This document shows, in pieces, positions 36,975-46,022 of a stretch of DNA of 64,000 bases (position 1 is the first letter of the stretch; every line of letters begins with the position of its first letter). The notes beneath the pieces are model-generated. The model saw only the letters and a list, made by a program, of their open reading frames with translations, did not search any database and was not told the DNA's origin. Origin of the DNA: an uncultured Roseburia sp. (lineage in GTDB: Bacteria; Bacillota; Clostridia; Lachnospirales; Lachnospiraceae); the NCBI GenBank assembly GCA_934309475.1, contig CAKRDK010000002.1, positions 186,001-250,000 on the forward strand. Reading direction: 5' to 3'. The translations under genes were made by a program, and so were the position numbers.

Positions 36975-38111
36975 TCAAACCCTATTTTTTTCATTTTTAA
37001 CTTTATCCAATGCACCTTTTAAGAATGCAACCGACTTTTCTACTTTTCTATCTGTTTTCTCTCTGACAGCCATGTAATCTATGTACTCATTATAACTTCT
37101 TTCTATTTTATTTTCCTCATCACCTATAACTGCACAAGTCATCAAACCTGTATCCTGTAATAAAGTTTTCATACGTGAATTCGTATTTGCTCCCCCCCTA
37201 TCAAAAATGGTATAAAATTTTCGTTCAAAGATTATAGAAAAAGCCGAGGCATGAAAAGAATCTGTTACTACATAAGATGCATCACAAATTAATCCCAGAA
37301 AATCTTCCACTGAAACATTTGAAAATCTTCGATAGTGTCCCAATGACCTTACCTCTCCCTTGACATCCTTATTTACAATATATACCGGAAGTTTTGTAAG
37401 TCTGCTTAATCTCTTCAATGCATCAAACAGAAGTTCATTATCAGATAGGTTATATGCAAAGATATATTTTTCACCCGCAAACCTTCGATTTGCCACATTT
37501 TTCCACATTTCCCTCGAATTCAAAAATACTGGGTCTACAACAACCTGATACTGTCTTTGCCTTATAAATCCCACATATTCTGCCAATTCCTCTTCCCGAA
37601 AAGCCAGGCTGCTAAATTTCTCTATTGCGGTTTCATAATCAACACCATATTTTTCGTATAATTTTAAATTATGAGCTGAACCACAGCTTACTGCATACCC
37701 AATTTTAGCAACCTGTTCCCCCGGAGTAAAATAAGCAGCATCTCCCCCATTACCGATTGAGTTCCAGACCTGATCACTTCCAATTATCACAGCATCAAAT
37801 TTTGTAACATATTCCTGCAACTGTTTTGCATCGGTTATCTTTTCTCCCACAGTCATCTTGTTTACAAAAGATTGAAACGCCCTTTTCTTTGCGCTGCGCA
37901 ATACAGCAGAAATATTGTGGGATATAAATTCCTTTCCGTTCGCAGCCTCCCTGAATGTCTCTACCCGATACTGCTTTTCCACTGCCGGGCAGCAATAATT
38001 CACTATTTCAGCTTCGTGCCCTAGCTTTTGCAAAAATGTTTTCGTGCTGAATGCCTGCAAAACTGCTCCATAATTAATAGCGTTGTGATATGTCAATATT
38101 CCTATCTTCAT
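36975..38111 (-). CDS. Polysaccharide pyruvyl transferase family protein
   Basis: 378 aa. The ATG at 38111 begins MKIGILTYHNAINYGA, the normal start of the family, whereas the upstream frame opens at a TTG. The diagnostic VIIGSDQVWN motif and the later VVTDSFHASAFSIIF stretch are present. Family members add pyruvate from PEP as a ketal to a sugar in a capsule or wall polymer, giving an extra negative charge. The start overlaps the end of the wzy gene by 38 bp, showing tight coupling. A minority of homologues have other roles, so the pyruvyl acceptor is not known. Confidence 0.86.
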   Translation of the reverse strand: MKIGILTYHNAINYGAVLQAFSTKTFLQKLGHEAEIVNYCCPAVEKQYRVETFREAANGKEFISHNISAVLRSAKKRAFQSFVNKMTVGEKITDAKQLQEYVTKFDAVIIGSDQVWNSIGNGGDAAYFTPGEQVAKIGYAVSCGSAHNLKLYEKYGVDYETAIEKFSSLAFREEELAEYVGFIRQRQYQVVVDPVFLNSREMWKNVANRRFAGEKYIFAYNLSDNELLFDALKRLSRLTKLPVYIVNKDVKGEVRSLGHYRRFSNVSVEDFLGLICDASYVVTDSFHASAFSIIFERKFYTIFDRGGANTNSRMKTLLQDTGLMTCAVIGDEENKIERSYNEYIDYMAVREKTDRKVEKSVAFLKGALDKVKNEKNRV

Positions 38112-39309
38112 GAAAAAGTATCTCTCCTCCAATAATGTACCTGTCAATATTTACACCGGACACTAAAAAGACGATGTAATAAATCAATAAATTACTTGAA
38201 TATAGTGGGTTTCCTACCAAGCCATAAACCAAAAACAAGATTTGTACAAAAAGAGAAATCAGCGATTTATTTTTATATGCACTGCGTATACAGCTGCCAA
38301 AGAAAAGTGCATAGACTCCTAATCCTATCAGACCGTTTTCATACAGAATTTGCAAATAAATATTATGCGCTCCTGCCCCATATATTGAATAGACCGATGA
38401 TGTTCCATATCCCATCAGAATGTTTCCCTGAAAAATTTTATTCAACAAATTAATTGACATCACATCTCTATCACTAAAAAATTCTTTATTACTTGTAAAT
38501 CTTTCTATTACCCTTGCAATATAGTCATTGCTTCCTGCCAAAAGCAAGACAAAAAGTATTGCTACAATCATAGCCAAAAGTAACTTTACAGAAAAACCAT
38601 TGTATTCTTTCATCCATATTAAAGATGTAATTCCAATCGCCACCACCAATGCTACCATAATTCCTCTTTTACTTGTTAAAATAACACAAAACAATGAGCA
38701 AAAAATAACCAGCATATCTATGGCTTTATAGCATATATTTCTTTTCTTATTCAACACAAGCCTGAACCCTAAAGCCCCTATTAATACAGATGCATAAAAT
38801 GCAATATATCCTGTATATGTTGTCCATCCTGCAAATGCATGATCTGTATAATAGGAATGTGTCAACTGTGCATAACAATCTGACCTCAAAACTCTAGACA
38901 TTATACTCAAAAAAGTCTCTGGAAATAAAAACTGAAGAAATGCGCCCAACATGCTTACAAAAGACATTCCAAGGAACACATGTATCGTTTTTTTCTGAAA
39001 TCCTCTTATATTCGTTATCGCAACCATAACAATCAACGCAGACATCTGTACCAATGTATAGCGGACTGCTTCTCCTCGATTATTTGTATATAAGATTCCA
39101 AATATCGAAACTCCCAATATCATCATAAACAGTTTCTGTTCCCTTGTAATGGTCACATACCTGCAAAATATAATTGCAGCAACAAATGCAATAATGTCTA
39201 TATATAAAAGATACCTCACTCCAAATGGATAATCTAACTGAAACCAAAAAACATATACAACTAACAGGGCAATTGCTAACGCACTCGCTGGCCTACCTTT
39301 TTTCAACAT
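38074..39309 (-). CDS. Wzy-like polysaccharide polymerase / O-antigen ligase family
   Basis: 411 aa and strongly hydrophobic, with about ten to eleven membrane segments. Near the C-terminus is GYGTSSVYSIYGAGAHNIYLQILYENGLIG, cited here as the motif pairs GYGTS and AHNIYLQ, which match the O-antigen polymerase/ligase superfamily. In an operon with Wzx and a Wzz-like protein it is best read as Wzy, joining repeat units outside the membrane. It overlaps the GT4 gene upstream by 17 bp. Confidence 0.85.
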   Translation of the reverse strand: MLKKGRPASALAIALLVVYVFWFQLDYPFGVRYLLYIDIIAFVAAIIFCRYVTITREQKLFMMILGVSIFGILYTNNRGEAVRYTLVQMSALIVMVAITNIRGFQKKTIHVFLGMSFVSMLGAFLQFLFPETFLSIMSRVLRSDCYAQLTHSYYTDHAFAGWTTYTGYIAFYASVLIGALGFRLVLNKKRNICYKAIDMLVIFCSLFCVILTSKRGIMVALVVAIGITSLIWMKEYNGFSVKLLLAMIVAILFVLLLAGSNDYIARVIERFTSNKEFFSDRDVMSINLLNKIFQGNILMGYGTSSVYSIYGAGAHNIYLQILYENGLIGLGVYALFFGSCIRSAYKNKSLISLFVQILFLVYGLVGNPLYSSNLLIYYIVFLVSGVNIDRYIIGGEILFHEDRNIDISQRY

Positions 39310-40384
39310 AATTTTCCCCTAACTCGATAACCAATGATTGTACATTTCTCTTCCAGTCAAATCGTAAATCATAGTATTTTTGAATTGCGTCCGTAAATGT
39401 TTCAGTACGTACCCTTTCTAAACACTCACTTAATTCTTCGATAGTTTCAAAAACAAATCCTGTTTTATTCTCATCTACATTTTCTACCAGCCCCGGTAAG
39501 TTACTTACGATAACCGGCTTGTTAAAATGATAAGCAATAGGAAGTACTCCACTTTGAGATGCCTCAATGTATGGAAGTACCACACACAGGCAATGTCTAT
39601 ACAAGTATACCATCTCTTCATCTTCAATAAATCTGTTTATGTATGTAATTCTATTATCCTGACGTATCATCTCTAACGTCTCTTCCGGCAAATCTCCCTT
39701 TCCTGCAATAACAAGTCTGTCATTTTGCTTCTCTATATTTTCAAATGCTTGTACCAACCTCTCGATTCCCTTATATTTATCAATTCTTCCAAAGAAAAGA
39801 TAATAGCCTTCCTCTTCTTTAAGTTCCCGTGGCAAAACAGATTTACACTCTGGCACATGCGCTCCCAGAATAAGTTTTGTAAGTTTCTTTTTTGCCGATG
39901 GATATCTTTTTTTATACTCATTAACAGAATTTTCTGAAAGAACAATTATTGCACTCACCGCTCTGATTGTTCTTTTCATATACATCCTTCTTAAAAATTC
40001 CACAATAATCTCTCTTTTACTCATTTTAAAATAAGGATGAGCAATTACATCATGAACAACGACCGATGTATTAATGTTTCTTTTAGCAAGATGCCATGAC
40101 AGTTGCTGTATAATAAGTGCATCCTCCAGCCCAATTACCAATTCCGGTTTTCTTTTTTCAATTTCTTTTGCAAGTTGAACTATTCCCGTATTATAACAAT
40201 TCACACTTTTAACTTTCTTATAACGAACCAGTCTATTCTCTAATTCCGTATCCTGCTGTTTGCCTACTGTGTCTGGAATATATAAGATAGCTTCTTTTTT
40301 CAGTTCAACTAACGTCTTTAGCATTACAAATGAGAACTGCAATATTCCACCATTTCTCTCTGCCGGTGTTACAAGTACAATCAT
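39293..40384 (-). CDS. GT4 family glycosyltransferase
   Basis: 363 aa. It opens with IVLVTPAERNGGILQFS, has YYLFFGRIDKYKGIERLV at the start of the C-terminal Rossmann domain, and the EX7E-type donor-site region LPYIEASQSGVLP. These are the marks of GT-B glycosyltransferases of family 4, which build polysaccharide repeat units in the cytoplasm using nucleotide sugars. The linkage and donor are not deducible. It starts at ATG with GGGAG upstream. Confidence 0.88.
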   Translation of the reverse strand: MIVLVTPAERNGGILQFSFVMLKTLVELKKEAILYIPDTVGKQQDTELENRLVRYKKVKSVNCYNTGIVQLAKEIEKRKPELVIGLEDALIIQQLSWHLAKRNINTSVVVHDVIAHPYFKMSKREIIVEFLRRMYMKRTIRAVSAIIVLSENSVNEYKKRYPSAKKKLTKLILGAHVPECKSVLPRELKEEEGYYLFFGRIDKYKGIERLVQAFENIEKQNDRLVIAGKGDLPEETLEMIRQDNRITYINRFIEDEEMVYLYRHCLCVVLPYIEASQSGVLPIAYHFNKPVIVSNLPGLVENVDENKTGFVFETIEELSECLERVRTETFTDAIQKYYDLRFDWKRNVQSLVIELGENYVEKR

Positions 40385-40409
40385 CTCTTAAATCTCCCGA
40401 AATATCTTT

Positions 40410-41315
40410 TTATTCTTTAAATAATTTCTGCATCGCTTTTTTTACAAATGCTCTTTTCCTATTCCAGCCACTATTCTGATAATTCTGCCAGATTTCCGCA
40501 TATTTTTTATAAACCTCTCTGTGCGTAAGACCATACATTGCATTAAGCTGTGCAATATGAAGTTTATGATAGAACGGACTACAGATTCTCATTCCATCTT
40601 CATACATACTCCAGTACCCTAAATCAAAATCTGGAATTCGACGTTCCAATGTTTTTAATGTTCTATCTAAAATATTACCAATTTCTTTATCATTAGAAAA
40701 TTTACAATAATCAAGCACTCCCCATAAAGAAAAAATCCACCCATTTAAAATAAGTGGCTCACCAATACACTCATAGAAGTAAACATCTTCTCCTATATAT
40801 TGCGTAGTTCCTCCCTCCTCAATCGGAGTAAGCATATACCGAAGTGCCTTGTTTGCACTCTCCAAATAAGCTTCATTTTTTAATGATTTATAGGCTCGCA
40901 ATAATAATGAAATCCCCTCACCTTGTGCCATTGCTGAATACGGATGCTCAGGATTCTCATATGTAAATGTTATCCAACTTCCATCCATCTGCTGATTTAA
41001 TATTGCCCAATCTGCTGCTGCCTTCACTTTAACCAGCATATTCTCATCCTTATTTAACAAATATAAATCATATGCTCCCAAACCATATTGAAAAATCTCT
41101 ATCGGGAAATAAATAACCTCACCTGTATCTACACTTGACATAGGGACTTTATCCCCTAAATTTTCTCGTTTTAACACTTTCTCTGTTAGATCATTATAAT
41201 AGCCCGCTATTTCATCCACAGAATATATTTTACCAATTCCCTGTTCCACATGGGAAATGCTATTTCCTGTCAACATCTTTGTCCATTTTTTTATTTTATA
41301 TATACTAATTCCCAT
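40410..41315 (-). CDS. D-glucuronyl C5-epimerase-like protein
   Basis: 301 aa, no signal peptide or membrane helix. It has the repeated (alpha/alpha) barrel features of the C5-epimerase C-terminal domain: WAILNQQMDGSW, YSAMAQGEGISLLLRAY and, near the end, FYHKLHIAQLNAMYGLT, matching the substrate-cleft Tyr/His region of heparosan-glucuronyl C5-epimerases. The family converts glucuronic acid to iduronic acid within a polymer. The same operon encodes UDP-glucose dehydrogenase, which would supply glucuronate. Being cytoplasmic, it would have to act on the lipid-linked repeat unit before flipping. Catalysis is inferred; it could also be a non-epimerase member of the fold. Confidence 0.78.
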   Translation of the reverse strand: MGISIYKIKKWTKMLTGNSISHVEQGIGKIYSVDEIAGYYNDLTEKVLKRENLGDKVPMSSVDTGEVIYFPIEIFQYGLGAYDLYLLNKDENMLVKVKAAADWAILNQQMDGSWITFTYENPEHPYSAMAQGEGISLLLRAYKSLKNEAYLESANKALRYMLTPIEEGGTTQYIGEDVYFYECIGEPLILNGWIFSLWGVLDYCKFSNDKEIGNILDRTLKTLERRIPDFDLGYWSMYEDGMRICSPFYHKLHIAQLNAMYGLTHREVYKKYAEIWQNYQNSGWNRKRAFVKKAMQKLFKE

Positions 41316-41332
41316 CTGCTATATCCTCAACA

Positions 41333-42361
41333 CTATTTTAGATTTTCAAATAATTTTTTCAAAACTTTATCTGGTCTATATTTTTCTGCGTCTTCAAGGC
41401 AGTTTTCACGCATTTTTTCCCATTTATCTGTATTCTGAGCAATATTTACCAATCTATCTGCCATCTGTTCTATATTATGTGCCTCATACAAGCCACCATT
41501 AATTCCCTCATTAATAACTTCACTATTATATTTCCAGTTGCTCGCCAGCACTGGAACACCAGCTGAAAAAGCATCTATTGCTGTACCGGCAAATCCCTCT
41601 CCCACATAGTAGGTCGGAAATAATAATAAAAAGTAATCTTTTAAAATATCTGTACTTCTATCATACTGTATTGTTCCGCCATATTTTATATATTCAGGAA
41701 ATGTCTGTTTTAACTCCTCAAACCATTCCTCTTGCTTGCTATCGATCTGTCCATATATATCTAACCGATAAAAGTTTTCTCCTAACTTTTGATTTGCTTT
41801 CTTTACCGCCAAAACAGCATCCTCTATCCCCTTTTCCCGCATCACACGGGAAAAGGTGCATAATTTATAGGGTCTGGAACACGTTTCCGGTCTATCTAAT
41901 ATTTTGATGTTTTTACAATTTGGCATAACAACGACATTTCTAATTCCTATTTGTTCTAATGAACTTTTCATATTGTATGTCTCAACATAAATCAAGTAAA
42001 AACCTTTTAACTCTCTTACTAACCCTGGATGTTTTTTTAAAAAATCAGGCAGCCATCCACCCACAACAACATAATGCAGACGTCTCCTGAATATCTTATT
42101 AAACACTGCTAATATAGGGATGCAGACTTTTAATCCATTTTCCGTTAGCATCATTATGACATTGTCACACTTTCTAAGAGAATTTATGGCACCAAAAGCA
42201 ACAGGAATGATTGCCTTTATCCCTCCATGAGCATCCACACAAACTGGTTTTTCATTACAAAACCTATGTATTTCCTCTGCTACAATCTTCGTCTTTATTG
42301 TCTGTCCATTTGCCAAATCAAGTCCAAAACCGAAATGTCCTATAATAGCTACTTTTTTCAT
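41333..42361 (-). CDS. GT4 family glycosyltransferase
   Basis: 342 aa from the ATG at 42361 (GAGG six bases before; the frame opens four codons earlier at a GTG). It has KVAIIGHFGFGLDLANGQT at the start and LFPTYYVGEGFAGTAIDAF then GVPVLASNW in the C-terminal domain, typical of GT-B family 4. LCTFSRVMREKGIEDAV marks the second Rossmann fold. It is a cytoplasmic repeat-unit glycosyltransferase with unknown donor. It follows the GT2 gene by 8 bp and precedes the C5-epimerase-like gene by 17 bp. Confidence 0.87.
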   Translation of the reverse strand: MKKVAIIGHFGFGLDLANGQTIKTKIVAEEIHRFCNEKPVCVDAHGGIKAIIPVAFGAINSLRKCDNVIMMLTENGLKVCIPILAVFNKIFRRRLHYVVVGGWLPDFLKKHPGLVRELKGFYLIYVETYNMKSSLEQIGIRNVVVMPNCKNIKILDRPETCSRPYKLCTFSRVMREKGIEDAVLAVKKANQKLGENFYRLDIYGQIDSKQEEWFEELKQTFPEYIKYGGTIQYDRSTDILKDYFLLLFPTYYVGEGFAGTAIDAFSAGVPVLASNWKYNSEVINEGINGGLYEAHNIEQMADRLVNIAQNTDKWEKMRENCLEDAEKYRPDKVLKKLFENLK

Positions 42362-42369
42362 TTTCAACC

Positions 42370-43137
42370 TCACAGAAAATATTTTTTTACTGCATTAAAA
42401 ACGAAACATCCCACATGAAAAAACGCATATACTTTATTGATATGTTCATCTTGTGTCTGTATTTCCCAAACCTGTTTCATACTCTTAAATTTATTTGACG
42501 ACAATGAATTGCTGCCTACTCTATAACGCACTAATGTCTCATTAATTCCATAAGCCTGCGTTCCATCCCTCAAAAGCATTAACCATGTTGCGTAATCTTG
42601 TCCTCCTCTTCGAAGAGGCATCCTGAAATCACCTAATATAGTTCGGTCAATTATTACCGAGGATGTCGCAATAATTGTATTATGTAGAAGATATTTATAA
42701 TTACAGTTTTCTTTTATATTCCTCTTTCCCTTAATTATCTTCCCCTCTTCATCCATCATTTCAATAGCCGCATAAGAAAACGGACACGATTTCTCTCTCA
42801 TAAGCTTAATCTGTTTCTCTGTTTTTTGGGGCATCCATAAATCATCACTGTCTAAAAAGGCAACATATTGTCCGCCGGCCAATTCCAATGCCTTGTTTCT
42901 GGCTGCTCCTGCGCCTTTATTCTCTGGTTGAAGAAAATATATAATGTGTGGATACTTTTTCTGATATTGGGCTATTATCTCTGCTGAATTATCCTTAGAG
43001 CAATCATCTACCAATACTACTTCCATATCTGTATAGGTCTGAGCAATTATTGAATCCAATGTTTTACTTATATATCTTTCTGCATTATATACTGGTATAA
43101 TAACCGACACTCTTCCCTCAACATACTGTCTATTCAT
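42370..43137 (-). CDS. GT2 family glycosyltransferase
   Basis: 255 aa, a single GT-A domain with VSVIIPVYNAERYISKTL, VVLVDDCSKDNSAEI, NKGAGAARNKAL and the metal-binding FLDSDDLW, all intact. A typical capsule family 2 transferase that adds one sugar to the lipid-linked repeat unit in the cytoplasm. It has GGAG before the ATG and lies 9 bp after the aminotransferase gene. Confidence 0.9.
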   Translation of the reverse strand: MNRQYVEGRVSVIIPVYNAERYISKTLDSIIAQTYTDMEVVLVDDCSKDNSAEIIAQYQKKYPHIIYFLQPENKGAGAARNKALELAGGQYVAFLDSDDLWMPQKTEKQIKLMREKSCPFSYAAIEMMDEEGKIIKGKRNIKENCNYKYLLHNTIIATSSVIIDRTILGDFRMPLRRGGQDYATWLMLLRDGTQAYGINETLVRYRVGSNSLSSNKFKSMKQVWEIQTQDEHINKVYAFFHVGCFVFNAVKKYFL

Positions 43138-43146
43138 AATTTCTCC

Positions 43147-44073
43147 TTAATATACAGGTGTCAGCCATTCTCTGAACTGTTCCATTTTTCCTCTAACTAT
43201 ATCCAGATAGGTACAGTGAATGTCTTTTGTAATTTTCCCCGTTTCGCCTGTACCGATAACGTATTTATCTATACTAAGTATTGGTGTTATCTCCATTGCA
43301 GAACCGCAAAGAAATGCCTCATCACATGTATATAATTCTGTTCTGTCAATACTTCTTTCTATGACTGGCATCCCCTTAAATTTTGCAATTTCAATAACCG
43401 TATCCCGTGTAATACTTTCAAGTACATCATCTGTAAGCTGCGGAGTAATAACTGTTCCATTTTTTATAAGAAAGAAGCAAGATCCCGGTCCTTCTGCAAC
43501 CTTACCTGCTTCATTCAGGAAAAGACATGTGTCGTATCCATTTCTAAGTGCTTCCCTCTGGCCAACCCGGCTATTGATATAATTTGCACCACATTTGATT
43601 CTAGGAGACAGTGTTTCATCATTAATTCTTCTCCATGAAGTAACACATACATTCAATCCTTTCTTATTGTATTCCGCACTTGTTTTTCCTCTTGGAATTG
43701 GTGCAACAAACATATCAACCGGTCCCTCTGACCCCCATGACCCAAATCCATCTACAAATAATGTCTGTCTAACTGATAAGTTCTCATCATATTCATTTGC
43801 TTTTATTACATCAATAAACGCCCTCTTTAATTCTTCCTTTTTATATTTACAATCTAATTGAATCAAGGTTGCTGATCTGAGCAAACGCTCATAGTGATCC
43901 TCTAAGCGAAATGCGTAGAGTTGATTATCTTCCTCACTCCAATAACATGGAATTCCCTCAAACACATTTAATCCAAACTGAGAGGTGGGTGCTAAAATAT
44001 TAATTTTTGCATCATTTACATTCAGAATCTCTCCCTTAAACCAAATTCGTCTATTTTCTACATCGTATTTCAT
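43147..44073 (-). CDS. Class IV aminotransferase (branched-chain aminotransferase-like)
   Basis: 308 aa, fold type IV PLP enzyme. It has FEGIPCYWSEED near the N-terminus, the PLP lysine in SPRIKCGANYINS, then NEAGKVAEGPGSCFF and TRDTVIEIA, as in IlvE. IlvE moves an amino group between glutamate and branched-chain keto acids. Its place between the priming transferase and a GT2 gene, with an aldolase and a PLP decarboxylase close by, suggests an amino donor for a polysaccharide substituent rather than housekeeping synthesis. D-amino-acid transaminase is a possible alternative. GGAGG lies eight bases before the ATG. Confidence 0.85.
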   Translation of the reverse strand: MKYDVENRRIWFKGEILNVNDAKINILAPTSQFGLNVFEGIPCYWSEEDNQLYAFRLEDHYERLLRSATLIQLDCKYKKEELKRAFIDVIKANEYDENLSVRQTLFVDGFGSWGSEGPVDMFVAPIPRGKTSAEYNKKGLNVCVTSWRRINDETLSPRIKCGANYINSRVGQREALRNGYDTCLFLNEAGKVAEGPGSCFFLIKNGTVITPQLTDDVLESITRDTVIEIAKFKGMPVIERSIDRTELYTCDEAFLCGSAMEITPILSIDKYVIGTGETGKITKDIHCTYLDIVRGKMEQFREWLTPVY

Positions 44074-44103
44074 TCTACATTCCTCCAGCTCTATCTATTT
44101 TTC

Positions 44104-44793
44104 TCACATGTCATCCGGCAAATGTGCTAATCTGATGATTTCCTGTTCTTCCGCTTTCGCAGCTTCCTCATCATCCATGGACTCATCCATTTTATTTTCA
44201 TAGATATTTTCTTTTTTAAAAACTTTTAATACAGATTCAAATAGTATCCTAATATCTGCTAGTACGCCATACTTTGCAAACATATCCACATACTCATTAT
44301 CAAACGTAACCTTATCATCCCATGAAATATTATTACGTCCCTTTACCTGTGCCCAACCTGTTAATCCTGCCTTCGCTTGAAATCTTTTCTTATATTTCTT
44401 ATTAAGAGTATCAAAATCGCCTAGTTCATATGTAACACACGGTCTTGGTCCAACAACCGACATATCTCCCTTAAAAATGTTAAAAAGTTGTGGCAATTCA
44501 TCAATACTACTATCTCTTAATTTTCTTCCCACTTTTGTAACTCGTGGATCATTCTCATAATTAAAAATTCCAGCCCCCATCTTCTCGGCATTTACAACCA
44601 TAGTTCTAAATTTTATCATCTGGAATACTCTTCCGTCTGTAGTACGTCGTCCCTGTTTAAAGAAAACAGGTCCCTTCGAGTCTTTTTTGATTGCAAGTGC
44701 AACCCCTAACCATAATGGCAGCAAAAGAATCATCGCCACCCCGGATGAAACAATATCAAATACTCTTTTTATTACTAAATTAATTACTTTCAT
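44104..44793 (-). CDS. Priming undecaprenyl-phosphate sugar phosphotransferase
   Basis: 229 aa. A hydrophobic N-terminal hairpin (about residues 12-35) precedes the monotopic phosphoglycosyl transferase core: GPVFFKQGRRT, FQMIKFRTM, SSIDELPQLFNIFKGDMS and VGPRP. Such enzymes transfer sugar-1-phosphate to undecaprenyl phosphate, starting the repeat unit. It has the short form (like EpsL/PglC) rather than the long WcaJ form with five membrane segments. The C-terminus (about 205-229) is an extra acidic tail. Confidence 0.92.
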   Translation of the reverse strand: MKVINLVIKRVFDIVSSGVAMILLLPLWLGVALAIKKDSKGPVFFKQGRRTTDGRVFQMIKFRTMVVNAEKMGAGIFNYENDPRVTKVGRKLRDSSIDELPQLFNIFKGDMSVVGPRPCVTYELGDFDTLNKKYKKRFQAKAGLTGWAQVKGRNNISWDDKVTFDNEYVDMFAKYGVLADIRILFESVLKVFKKENIYENKMDESMDDEEAAKAEEQEIIRLAHLPDDM

Positions 44794-44813
44794 TCCTACT
44801 CCATCACTCTGCC

Positions 44814-46022
44814 TTAAAAATTGAACGTACGAAAAACATCTTCAAAGGTCTCTCCTCTTTTTACTACCTCCACATGTTCTCCGCAAACATCAAGAACCGG
44901 AAAGTTTGGAAGAATAAACGGTGGTTTCATTACTAGCGAATAAGAGCCACAATTACTAATCACAACAGCATCTCCGTGTGCTAATTTTCCTGTATAATTC
45001 TTATAAATGACATCTCCCTCAATACAAGTATATCCCACAAAATCCATATTTCTATATTCTTTTTGTGTCTCTCCCATAGGAACAATTACCATTGGAGGGT
45101 TCACACCACTCATACTTATATTTTTCTGGCTTCCCAAAACCGTAGCTATATTTTTTCCTCTCACATTTTTTATGGTCTTGACAGTCCCAACAAACTTCAT
45201 ACAATCCCCTACCAATGCTGAACCTGGTTCAATTAATAATTCCGGTTTTATTTCTTTTTCTTTAAAATACTCAGCAAATATAGTTGCTGCCGCTTCTGCA
45301 TATGCTTTATAATCAGGAATTTCAGATGCGAATTGCGCTTTCAACGATTCTTCCATCTTTCCGAAAATTCCTCCACCAATATCAATTCGTTCTGGTATAA
45401 CTCCAACTCTGTCAATAAGCTCCACCATCCCTTTCACACGCGCTGGCCAATATTCAACCTGTCGTTTTGCAAAATGACACTGGAAATTAATAAAATGCAG
45501 ATTCGGTGTCCCTGTTACAATTTCGAATACCTCCCTAAAATCATTTCCGTCAACATCTAACCCGAATCTCGAAGTAACCCCATCCTGCACATCATAATTG
45601 CATCGTATTCCTACATTTAACACCTTACCTGTTTTTTCTGCCAAACCTTTGATATACAATGCCTCTTCTAAAGAATCTATGTTCACTGCTACACCCAGCA
45701 CCAGAAATTTCTCTAGCTCTTTTCTACTCTTGATTGGCCCATTCCAAATAATTTTTTTAGGCTGAACCCCGCATTTAAGAGCAAGTTCCACTTCCATTTC
45801 TGAAACTACTTCAGCATACCCGCCAAGTTCATTTACAATTTTGCATAATCTCGGAATATAATTTGTCTTATAAGAATATGCAATATTGAAGTTTGGATAA
45901 ATAGCACTAAATATCCCTTTTAATTCCACAAAATTATTTCTAAACTGCTCAGAATCAAGAATATAAAATGCCTCACCATATTTCTCTCTTAATTCTACAA
46001 TTACATTCTTATCTATAACCAT
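44814..46022 (-). CDS. Fold III PLP-dependent decarboxylase (LysA-like) with altered EPGR motif
   Basis: 402 aa. The alanine-racemase-type barrel has its PLP lysine in YSYKTNYI, IDIGGGIFG at the phosphate site, and a C-terminal CIEGD as in diaminopimelate decarboxylase. Where LysA has EPGR, this protein has EPGSAL, so the substrate is probably not meso-diaminopimelate. It overlaps the aldolase gene by 14 bp and precedes the priming transferase gene. A role making an amine that decorates the polysaccharide is inferred from context. The start has AAGGA upstream. Confidence 0.8.
   Translation of the reverse strand: MVIDKNVIVELREKYGEAFYILDSEQFRNNFVELKGIFSAIYPNFNIAYSYKTNYIPRLCKIVNELGGYAEVVSEMEVELALKCGVQPKKIIWNGPIKSRKELEKFLVLGVAVNIDSLEEALYIKGLAEKTGKVLNVGIRCNYDVQDGVTSRFGLDVDGNDFREVFEIVTGTPNLHFINFQCHFAKRQVEYWPARVKGMVELIDRVGVIPERIDIGGGIFGKMEESLKAQFASEIPDYKAYAEAAATIFAEYFKEKEIKPELLIEPGSALVGDCMKFVGTVKTIKNVRGKNIATVLGSQKNISMSGVNPPMVIVPMGETQKEYRNMDFVGYTCIEGDVIYKNYTGKLAHGDAVVISNCGSYSLVMKPPFILPNFPVLDVCGEHVEVVKRGETFEDVFRTFNF

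Noticed and set aside
43147..44073. Housekeeping ilvE
   Set aside because: Sequence fits IlvE, but its place inside the capsule operon next to an aldolase and decarboxylase makes a specialised role at least as likely, so no symbol was given.
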